Positions 6,461-12,391 of a stretch of DNA of 20,096 bases are shown here, piece by piece. A program made the translations under genes and the position numbers. Source of the DNA: Bacteroidota bacterium (GTDB lineage Bacteria > Bacteroidota > Bacteroidia > Chitinophagales > Chitinophagaceae). The stretch spans positions 1-20,096 of the forward strand of contig JAEYRC010000179.1 of assembly GCA_023409675.1 (NCBI GenBank), written 5' to 3'. The notes under the pieces are model-generated. The model was given only the letters and a program-made list of their open reading frames with translations. It was not told where the DNA came from and searched no databases. How positions within the stretch are numbered: position 1 is the stretch's first letter; every line of letters starts with the position of its first letter.

Positions 6461-6814
6461 ATGAGTGATTTGCTGAACATATTATCGAACAGTAATAAAG
6501 ACATCGACAATCAAAAGCTGATGGACTACCTCAGCGGTAAATTGTCGGGTAAGGAGAAGCATGATGTTGAAGTATGGATAGCCGAAAATGATTTTACCCA
6601 CGACGCGGTGGAAGGTTTGCAGGAGATCCGGGAGCCTTCAGCAATTCCGGGATATGTTGAACAACTGAACCTCGACCTGAAAAAATTCATCGCCGCCAAA
6701 AAAGAACGCCGTGAAAGTCGCCGTATCAGAAATAACCCCTGGACCTATCTTGCCGTAATACTGATCATCGCGCTGATCATTCTGGCCTATATCGTTATCC
6801 GCAAACTTCAGTAA
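6461..6814 (+). CDS. Small single-span membrane protein, probable anti-sigma partner
   Basis: A 117-residue protein. The N-terminal part, IDNQKLMDYLSGKLSGKEKHDVEVWIAENDFTHDAVEGL, resembles cytoplasmic sigma-binding segments of Bacteroidota anti-sigma proteins and has no zinc-binding HxxxCxxC motif. A basic stretch (KKERRESRRIR) precedes one C-terminal transmembrane helix of about 20 residues, leaving only about five residues beyond the membrane. It therefore lacks a periplasmic sensing domain. The position 18 bases after the sigma gene suggests binding of that factor; this is inference, not shown by the sequence. Confidence 0.7.
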   Translation: MSDLLNILSNSNKDIDNQKLMDYLSGKLSGKEKHDVEVWIAENDFTHDAVEGLQEIREPSAIPGYVEQLNLDLKKFIAAKKERRESRRIRNNPWTYLAVILIIALIILAYIVIRKLQ

Positions 6815-6822
6815 TACATTGT

Positions 6823-6850
6823 CAGCCGGGAATCAGTTGGGCTGCTTTTT
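6823..6850 (+). terminator. Possible terminator after the sigma operon
   Basis: CAGCC at 6823-6827 pairs with GGCTG at 6840-6844, followed by CTTTTT. The stem is only five pairs with a 12-base loop, so the call is weak, but it sits between convergent genes where termination is expected. Confidence 0.3.
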
Positions 6851-6867
6851 GCCGGATCTATACAACC

Positions 6868-7923
6868 TTATTGATATTGAATATACACCGGCGCAGGTTT
6901 TAATTTAAGCAGATCTTCAGGAGTCATCAGCCTGCTGTTGGCAGGTCGCAGATCGTTCTTAAAAAAGATCTTAAATCCAGTGAATTCCACCGGCTCCTTA
7001 TAAATGTACTGGCGGTAAGTATTGACTTTTTTTGCTGGTTCTCCCCATCCATCCATATGCATAACGATCTGCACTTCGGGGCGGGTTTTAATATTCGGAG
7101 TATTTTTTACCATACCCTGGGTGAAGCGGTGGAGGATCAGAATTTTGGGCGGCAGATTATTCTCGCGAACCAGTTTGGCCAGGTATTCGGTGGCATAATT
7201 GATATCCGCATCATTGAATGAACCAACAACTTTTCCGGGGGCTTGTCCCCCTTTCATGGAAAACTCCGGATCAATTCCCAGGTGAACATTTGGTAACTTC
7301 AGGTACTGTTCCAGTTCAGGGATCTCTTCCTGCAGGGTTCCTAATCCAACCTGAATATCGAGAAATACGATAGCATCGATTTCCCGCGCCATCGACAGAA
7401 CAGAATCGATCTGGTGAAAAGGCATTCTGAGGCGGTACTTCTTCGCTTTACCCGGCGTTTGCTGTGCAGTAACAGCGATGTAATGCAATGCAGGCTGTAC
7501 AGGCATTAGGCTATCGGCAGCTTCCCATTTTTGAGATTCCTGCTGTAAGCGGGCAAGCATTTCTTTGCGGGGCAATTCTCCTAAAATACCCATCTGCTTT
7601 GAATACAGGTTGCCATAGTACGCAATAATGCGCTTAAATGGCAGTATAGCGCCGGGGAGCGGATAGGCGGTTTTTACCGGCCATTTACCAGAACTGTCGC
7701 CATTGGTTATGTGAACCAGTTTTCGGTCGAACAAGGCAGTGTCCAATACCGGAGTTGCTGCTACCGGCTGTGTCGTGCCGGATGTATCGGAAAGTTCCGG
7801 CAGGGAATCAGAATAGGCCACATCCGGTGATCCTGTTTCAGCCAGTGTATTATTTCCAAGACAAGACCACAATCCCAGTGTCAGCATACACATGGATAAT
7901 AAAACAGGAACGGAACGTTTCAT
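6868..7923 (-). CDS. Lipoprotein of unknown function, possible TIM-barrel hydrolase-like
   Basis: A 351-residue exported protein. The N-terminus has a lipoprotein signal, MLTLGLWSC, with Cys21 as probable lipid site, then a Ser/Thr/Pro-rich linker to about residue 75. The remainder shows alternating strand and helix segments such as IIAYYGNLYSKQMG, AIVFLDIQVGLGTL, VHLGIDPEFSM and KILILHRFTQGMV. That spacing suggests a (beta/alpha) barrel, and LGIDPEF with its acidic pair resembles glycoside-hydrolase-like lipoproteins found also in actinobacteria. No catalytic assignment can be made. It is transcribed on its own, convergent to the sigma operon. Confidence 0.8.
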   Translation of the reverse strand: MKRSVPVLLSMCMLTLGLWSCLGNNTLAETGSPDVAYSDSLPELSDTSGTTQPVAATPVLDTALFDRKLVHITNGDSSGKWPVKTAYPLPGAILPFKRIIAYYGNLYSKQMGILGELPRKEMLARLQQESQKWEAADSLMPVQPALHYIAVTAQQTPGKAKKYRLRMPFHQIDSVLSMAREIDAIVFLDIQVGLGTLQEEIPELEQYLKLPNVHLGIDPEFSMKGGQAPGKVVGSFNDADINYATEYLAKLVRENNLPPKILILHRFTQGMVKNTPNIKTRPEVQIVMHMDGWGEPAKKVNTYRQYIYKEPVEFTGFKIFFKNDLRPANSRLMTPEDLLKLKPAPVYIQYQ

Positions 7924-8059
7924 AAGATGAAGGGAATTGATAATTATTTCCTGATAAACGTATAAACGAATTTTCTAGTATTTAATCAAAACCGGCACCA
8001 GCCGTAAAATCCAGGAAATATTTCCGGGCGCTCATTCCCGAGATGGAGTATTCAGTATA

Positions 8060-8293
8060 TTATTCGCCCTGTTTTTCCGGAGAATTACCGGGAAGATTGC
8101 TCAGGCGTTCTTTTGACTTTTCGCGCAATTGTTCTATGGTTTGGTCGTGCACTTCAGTCCATACACTTCTTTTTATAGTACTTGTCGCTTTAGGTTCAGC
8201 AGCAGGCGCTTTTTTATCGGGGGTAAAGTCACCCTCATTGCCCTGGTTATCCTGTTGAAGTCTTTCGTTGTGTTGGTCCTGTTGTTCAGCCAT
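8060..8293 (-). CDS. Small charged hypothetical protein
   Basis: A 77-residue protein rich in Gln, Glu, Lys and Asn, with no cysteine, no signal peptide and no membrane segment; it is probably largely disordered apart from a short amphipathic stretch (WTEVHDQTIEQLREKSKERL). Function is unknown. Support for it being real comes from an exact TACCTTTG promoter box at 8321-8328 and an A-rich leader just before the ATG. The opposite-strand open frames here are shadows. It is not obviously linked to its neighbours. Confidence 0.6.
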   Translation of the reverse strand: MAEQQDQHNERLQQDNQGNEGDFTPDKKAPAAEPKATSTIKRSVWTEVHDQTIEQLREKSKERLSNLPGNSPEKQGE

Positions 8294-8320
8294 ATCTTTT
8301 TTTTAATTATGTAATCCTTT

Positions 8321-8328
8321 CAAAGGTA
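8321..8328 (-). promoter_or_regulatory. Promoter -7 box of the small charged protein gene
   Basis: Minus-strand TACCTTTG matches TAnnTTTG exactly and lies 27 bases before the ATG at 8293. No TTG is seen at the normal -33 distance. Confidence 0.45.
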
Positions 8329-8483
8329 CTTAAAATAGCCGGCTTAGCGCTAAATACACTGTCCAAAGATTTGCCATATTGAGATGATTTTTGCGGCATT
8401 ATTTCCCCGGTTTTATGTTGAGAATCAGAATGGTTAGTTTGAAGTTAATGGCACAAAATTTTTATGATCATAAGTATTAAAAT

Positions 8484-8580
8484 CTTTTTGCGATTATAGG
8501 GGTGCTTTCACATCGTAACAGCTGAGAATATACCCATTGTACCTGAACCGGATAATCCCGGCGTAGGAATTCGTAAAAAG
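8484..8580 (+). promoter_or_regulatory. TPP riboswitch (THI element), with no gene downstream
   Basis: All core THI-box segments appear in order on the plus strand: GGGGTGC (8499-8505), GCTGAGA (8521-8527), ACCC (8532-8535), ACCTGAA (8541-8547), CCGGATAAT/CCCGG (8548-8562) and CGTAGG (8562-8567). P1 closes through CTTTTTGCGA (8484-8493) with TCGTAAAAAG (8571-8580), ten pairs including one G-U. P3 is weak. Such aptamers bind thiamine pyrophosphate and normally control thiamine synthesis or transport genes. Here an intrinsic terminator follows and then only the 3' end of an opposite-strand gene, so no target is visible. The 155 bases between the small-protein promoter and the aptamer show no gene; an exact palindrome TTATGATCATAA lies at 8462-8473. 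No convincing promoter was found. Confidence 0.92.
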
Positions 8581-8586
8581 ATTCTG

Positions 8587-8614
8587 GGTCCCTTGTAAAA
8601 AGGGACCTTTTTTT
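8587..8614 (+). terminator. Intrinsic terminator of the TPP riboswitch
   Basis: GGTCCCTT (8587-8594) pairs perfectly with AAGGGACC (8600-8607) around a five-base loop, followed by seven Ts (8608-8614). The T-run is on the plus strand, so it terminates plus-strand transcription; on the minus strand the hairpin has no adjacent T-run. It is six bases after the riboswitch P1 and is the likely expression platform. Confidence 0.9.
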
Positions 8615-8622
8615 ATCCCTCC

Positions 8623-10464
8623 TTAATTCACCACTATAAATTCAGGTTTACGAATTGTAGCGGTGCGATAGGTAAACCGCAGGTTGGTGGCAAACTCAAA
8701 TCGGAAATACTCGTTTCTAAGATTTCTCCCCGGAAAATAAAACGCCCTGAATTCAAGTGTTCCAAATATCAGGCTTTCATTTCTGGTGCGCAATCCCCCA
8801 CCGATGCTCGTAAAGAACTTCTTATCAATACCGGTATTGTTATCGAGCCAGGTGCCATGCGCAAAAACAAAGGGGGCAAAACGGAATGATGCCAGCGACC
8901 AGTTGTTGAAGAAGACCGATTCAGCTTTCAGGGTTGAACGAAAGTTGCCGCCCAGCAATGAATCGCTCCTGAATTCGGGCATGGCAAAGCGACTTTGAAG
9001 AAACAGCGGTTCATTAATTACAGTATTGAACTGAGCGGTAACATTCGCGCTGATGAATGTACGCTGCCGCCAGCTGCCGAGTTTTCGCAGATCCGTGAAA
9101 TAATTCATATTCACAAATAGATCAATATCCTCATAGCGCTGATCGCGGGTGAAGCCGCCTAACCGTAATGTATAGTCGAAGTAGTGATTTTTTGCTGAAA
9201 AATAATTGAGTTGCATATCCAGGCCGGTATAGCCCCGGGGTCTGCCCTGCTTTTGGGTCCAGCCGGTAGTTAGCGAAACATCAATTCCTTCCGGTACATC
9301 CTCTGTTCGTCCGAAACCATAGATATACCGTGTTTTGTAGAAATCCTGCCGGAAAATGGATAAGGAGCCAAGTACAGCGGTAACATCGGTATAGCGGAAG
9401 AAATATTCATTTTCATAACGCAGTGGAATTTCACTGAACTTTTGTTCCAGAACCCGCAACCCCAGCAGGGTTCTCAACCGCTGCTCACTGCTGTTGTCGG
9501 CATCCGCATTTACCTGCATATTATAGCCTGCCCAGGCATCAAGGTTCGTATAGGCATAGCGGAAGTCGGACCTATAGAAAGAGTCGGCCACAAACATATT
9601 TTGGGTATTGTGATATCCCGCTTCAAGCGCATAGGTCCATCGCATATAAGGATGAACCAGAGGTTTTACCAGTCCCGCGTAAATGGTAACCTCCTCTTTA
9701 CGGCCGGTATTCATCGTTGGCGCCGCGGTATTGAAACCGAGCGTACCATCGATAAAGGTTCCGGCAATATTGCGGCTGATATATTCCGCGCCGTACCCAA
9801 AATGGTCGCTGCGGTCCATATCAAAAAGACCACGAATTTGCAGGCGGTCGCCCCAGCCCAGAAAATTATCGTTGCGGGCAGCGGCTTCCATGCGGGTAAA
9901 CGAGGAGAAGTTGAAGGATCCGCCATACGGAAGTACATCTTTGGTCACCACAAAAACATCAATCGAGTCGCGCATTCCGGCTGCCGGACGGATGAATATG
10001 CGCGCATCACGGAAATAGGGTTGTTCGCGGAGGTGGCGTTCATTATCGGCCACCAGAAATGGCACCAGCTTTTCACGCTCATTAAAAAACAGGTTTCGCC
10101 TGATAATGTATTTACGGGTTTGGCGATGCAGGCTATTGGAAATATTGATAAGGGTATTCCGGAGTTTGGTGGTAGTATCACTGATGGGTGTACCGAATTC
10201 AAGCGTTTGAATAATGATGTTGCGGATCGGCCTGCCTTCATAGCGGAGAAAGCGTTTTTCATTCCGTTGCAGTTCAGGTTCACCCGAAGCCGTATCGACC
10301 AAAATATTCTGAGCAAGTTTGCCCAGCAACCCTTTATACTTCAACAGAAAAAAAGTATCGGGTTTAGTTTCCGGATCAGTATCAACCTGCCCCTGAATTT
10401 GAGGACACCATAACAATGACACCGTGAGTACCAATAAGGTTAACCCGACAATCTTCAGTCCCAT
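8623..10464 (-). CDS. BamA/TamA-like outer-membrane beta-barrel protein
   Basis: A 613-residue protein with an N-terminal signal peptide (VGLTLLVLTVSLLWCPQIQGQ). Residues about 75-190 look like POTRA-type repeats (RNIIIQTLEFGTPI, FNEREKLVPFLVADNERHLREQPYFRDARIFI, DSIDVFVVTKDVLP). The rest has alternating aromatic/hydrophobic strands typical of a 16-strand barrel, beginning NDNFLGWGDRLQIRG, a pattern shared with the Omp85 superfamily. The function may be insertion or secretion of outer-membrane material; it is not the main BamA, which has five POTRA domains and is longer. ATG at 10464 is used; a TTG directly before it is in frame. The DUF4260 gene is 55 bases upstream. Confidence 0.8.
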   Translation of the reverse strand: MGLKIVGLTLLVLTVSLLWCPQIQGQVDTDPETKPDTFFLLKYKGLLGKLAQNILVDTASGEPELQRNEKRFLRYEGRPIRNIIIQTLEFGTPISDTTTKLRNTLINISNSLHRQTRKYIIRRNLFFNEREKLVPFLVADNERHLREQPYFRDARIFIRPAAGMRDSIDVFVVTKDVLPYGGSFNFSSFTRMEAAARNDNFLGWGDRLQIRGLFDMDRSDHFGYGAEYISRNIAGTFIDGTLGFNTAAPTMNTGRKEEVTIYAGLVKPLVHPYMRWTYALEAGYHNTQNMFVADSFYRSDFRYAYTNLDAWAGYNMQVNADADNSSEQRLRTLLGLRVLEQKFSEIPLRYENEYFFRYTDVTAVLGSLSIFRQDFYKTRYIYGFGRTEDVPEGIDVSLTTGWTQKQGRPRGYTGLDMQLNYFSAKNHYFDYTLRLGGFTRDQRYEDIDLFVNMNYFTDLRKLGSWRQRTFISANVTAQFNTVINEPLFLQSRFAMPEFRSDSLLGGNFRSTLKAESVFFNNWSLASFRFAPFVFAHGTWLDNNTGIDKKFFTSIGGGLRTRNESLIFGTLEFRAFYFPGRNLRNEYFRFEFATNLRFTYRTATIRKPEFIVVN

Positions 10465-10519
10465 CAAATTGTATTGTAGCCATTCATTCTAATCATGCTT
10501 TTTACGCTTTCGAATAATT

Positions 10520-10864
10520 TTAACTGAGGTGAGTATGGTTAAAGTTATCCGGATATTTTAATCCATAGCCCAGCAGGCGGTCGAAACTGGCGTGACCATA
10601 AATCAAAACGCCTGATGAGATAAGCAATGGATTAGCAGTTATAATTCCCATGCCTGCAAGTAAAAGACATACCCCTTTATGATGAAAAACATTGTACACG
10701 AGCGCGCCGATGCGTGGACCTGCAGCGTATGCAATGAAACTGATATCCGGTGCGAAAAACAACGCGAACCATCCCCACCAGGGCAAAGAATAAGGCAGCA
10801 GGTAAACGAGTATTAGGGCGGCAGTCAATTCGATCAATTCCTCTGATTGTAACCATTTTTTCAT
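10520..10864 (-). CDS. DUF4260 family membrane protein
   Basis: A 114-residue membrane protein with about three hydrophobic segments. The C-terminus, GHASFDRLLGYGLKYPDNFNHTHL, is the diagnostic conserved block of DUF4260, and PDISFIAYAAGPRIGALVYNVFHH in the middle is also typical. Function is unknown for the family. The start ATG gives a short cytoplasmic lead before the first helix (residues 12-28). It is in the same direction as the barrel gene 55 bases downstream, so co-transcription is possible, though no functional link is known. Confidence 0.9.
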   Translation of the reverse strand: MKKWLQSEELIELTAALILVYLLPYSLPWWGWFALFFAPDISFIAYAAGPRIGALVYNVFHHKGVCLLLAGMGIITANPLLISSGVLIYGHASFDRLLGYGLKYPDNFNHTHLS

Positions 10865-10944
10865 AACGTATATTTTTTACAAATATCCGCTGATTACCAC
10901 CCTGCCCGAATTAACAAAAGATAAGAATTAATGCAGTACAATCC

Positions 10945-11030
10945 TTTAGTTTCTGAATACAAATCTTTATCCTCTTTGTTTCATTTAACGATAAAAGGAA
11001 AATGATAAGCCGTTATTCAGAAAAACTAAA
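10945..11030. repeat. Long intergenic inverted repeat
   Basis: TTTAGTTTCTGAATA at 10945-10959 is matched in inverse orientation by TATTCAGAAA plus CTAAA at 11014-11030, with two extra As in the right arm and 54 bases between the arms. It lies between the DUF4260 start and the Crp/Fnr stop. No T-run follows, so it is not an ordinary terminator; a small mobile-element remnant or structured RNA are possible. Confidence 0.4.
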
Positions 11031-11067
11031 CAACACGTATTAAGTAGAAACGAAGCAGCAACCTGGT

Positions 11068-11658
11068 TTACTTCAAAATACGTTTGCGGATGCGGCTTAA
11101 ACTTACCGGGGTGATACCGAGGTAATTGGCAATGTATTGCTGGGGTATCCTTTCAATAATTTTATGTTTGTTGCTGTTCAGCAACCGGAGGTAACGTTCC
11201 TCAGGAGAAAGCATGAGCAGATCCACCATCCGTTCTTCCAGGCCCATGGCGAGGTATTCGGCAATGCGCCGGCCGAAACCTTCCCAAGCCGGCCGGGTCG
11301 CATATAACTGCTTCAGATCCGAATAGGGAAAAGCCAACAAACGGCAGTCGGTCATGGCAATGATGGAAAGCTCCGAAGGTTTGCCGCTGATGCAGCTCAT
11401 ATAGGCACTGACCAAGTGATCTTCAAAGAAAAAATACGTTGTTTTTTCTTCATCGTGATGTGTATAAAACTGCCGCATCGACCCCTTGAGAATAAAGGCT
11501 ACTTCATTGGCATGACGTCCTTTGCGGGCATAAAATTCGTCTTTTAACAGCTTCCGTTCATAAAGAATGGGCTTCAAAAAAGCCCATTCTTCTTCTATTT
11601 CCGGCATGAAACGGCCGATATGATTTTTTAACCGGAGGTAATCCTCTTCCTTCAGCAT
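11068..11658 (-). CDS. Crp/Fnr-family transcriptional regulator
   Basis: A 196-residue regulator with an N-terminal cyclic-nucleotide-binding-like domain (ARKGRHANEVAFILKGSMRQFYTHHDEEKTTYFF) and a short C-terminal helix-turn-helix, IPQQYIANYLGITPVSLSRIRKRI. The cAMP-contacting residues of true CRP are not recognisable, and no N-terminal cysteine cluster as in Fnr is present, so the effector is unknown. It follows a DsbA-fold gene by 23 bases and is probably in the same transcript, below a Fnr-geometry palindrome at 12262-12283 that may be its own operator. Confidence 0.9.
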   Translation of the reverse strand: MLKEEDYLRLKNHIGRFMPEIEEEWAFLKPILYERKLLKDEFYARKGRHANEVAFILKGSMRQFYTHHDEEKTTYFFFEDHLVSAYMSCISGKPSELSIIAMTDCRLLAFPYSDLKQLYATRPAWEGFGRRIAEYLAMGLEERMVDLLMLSPEERYLRLLNSNKHKIIERIPQQYIANYLGITPVSLSRIRKRILK

Positions 11659-11681
11659 AAATGATCAGCGGATAATCAGGT

Positions 11682-12245
11682 TCAGGCCCGTTGCTTTACT
11701 TTATTTCCTTTGGTATTGATCTTTTCAGCAATAGCTTTCTTCAGTCCTTCGTAAGTGATGCGTCCAGTATAGCGTTCGCCGTTGATGAAAAATGCAGGTA
11801 CTTCACGAACACCCAGGTCAAGTCCTTCGAGCAGGTCATTCTTCACCGACCAGCCATATACCGAATCGACCAGTTCCGTTAGGAGGCGTTTATTTTCAAC
11901 CCCAACTTCCTTGGCATATTCTTTCAGACTGATCGTTCCCAGGTTACGGCGGTGTTCAAAAAGCATATTGTGCATTTCCCAGAATTTTCCCGACTGGGCG
12001 GCAGCTACAGAAGCTTCCGCGGCTTTCTGTGCACGCTGGTGTATCCGGGTCAGCGGGAAATGCCGGAAAATAAATTTGATATTGCCTTCAAAGGCGGATA
12101 ACAATTTCTTTACGATCTCATTGGCTTTCGCACAGGCCTCATCTTCATAATCGCCAAATTCTTCCAATACTACTGCCGCGTTTTTTTCTCCAACCCAGAA
12201 CTCCTTGGGAGCGATGATCTCGATTGGTTTTGAATTCATTGCCAT
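11682..12245 (-). CDS. DsbA-fold (thioredoxin-like) protein lacking the CxxC nucleophile
   Basis: A 187-residue cytoplasmic protein of the DsbA/Thioredoxin_4 type, closest in pattern to the thioredoxin domain found fused to some NhaA antiporters: FIFRHFPLTRIHQRAQKAAEASVAAAQSGKFWEMHNMLF is characteristic. The cis-proline loop is present (REVPAFFING, Pro150). The active site, normally FxDFxCPYC, reads FGDYEDEAC, so the first cysteine is Asp35 and only Cys38 remains; a normal disulfide exchange is not possible. No signal peptide is visible. Two close starts exist (12245 and 12239). It heads a probable two-gene operon with the Crp/Fnr regulator. Confidence 0.85.
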   Translation of the reverse strand: MAMNSKPIEIIAPKEFWVGEKNAAVVLEEFGDYEDEACAKANEIVKKLLSAFEGNIKFIFRHFPLTRIHQRAQKAAEASVAAAQSGKFWEMHNMLFEHRRNLGTISLKEYAKEVGVENKRLLTELVDSVYGWSVKNDLLEGLDLGVREVPAFFINGERYTGRITYEGLKKAIAEKINTKGNKVKQRA

Positions 12246-12261
12246 TTATTATATGATTTAG

Positions 12262-12283
12262 GTGAAATGACGGTTCATTTCAC
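12262..12283 (-). promoter_or_regulatory. Perfect palindrome, candidate Crp/Fnr operator
   Basis: GTGAAATGA (12262-12270) and TCATTTCAC (12275-12283) are exact inverted copies separated by four bases. The inner AATGA-N4-TCATT has the 5-4-5 geometry of Fnr/Crp sites. It lies 16 bases before the DsbA-fold gene whose operon includes a Crp/Fnr regulator. Autoregulation is inference. Confidence 0.55.
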
Positions 12284-12330
12284 ATGATAAAAAGATACCT
12301 GCCAACCAGGGTTCAGCGGGTGAAATGCCA

Positions 12331-12362
12331 ATTACAGGACCACAGGATCCTGTAATTTTTTG
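12331..12362. repeat. Nine-base-pair hairpin between ClpB and the DsbA-fold gene
   Basis: ATTACAGGA (12331-12339) pairs exactly with TCCTGTAAT (12348-12356) around an eight-base loop and is followed by a T-run on the plus strand (12356-12361). It lies 30 bases after the clpB stop. As a clpB terminator the T-run is on the wrong side, so it may be a bidirectional hairpin, or it may block plus-strand transcription into clpB antisense. Confidence 0.5.
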
Positions 12363-12391
12363 AATTTTGATGTTTAACCATGAGTTCCGAT

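Noticed and set aside
8483..8490. TCTTTTTG as promoter box for the riboswitch RNA
   Set aside because: It deviates from TAnnTTTG at a key base, has no TTG at the right distance and forms the 5' strand of riboswitch helix P1, which must be transcribed.
9442..10413. Open frame of 323 codons on the plus strand
   Set aside because: It lies wholly antisense to the outer-membrane barrel gene, has no family signature or promoter, and the minus-strand protein has clear signal peptide and barrel features. It is a shadow frame.
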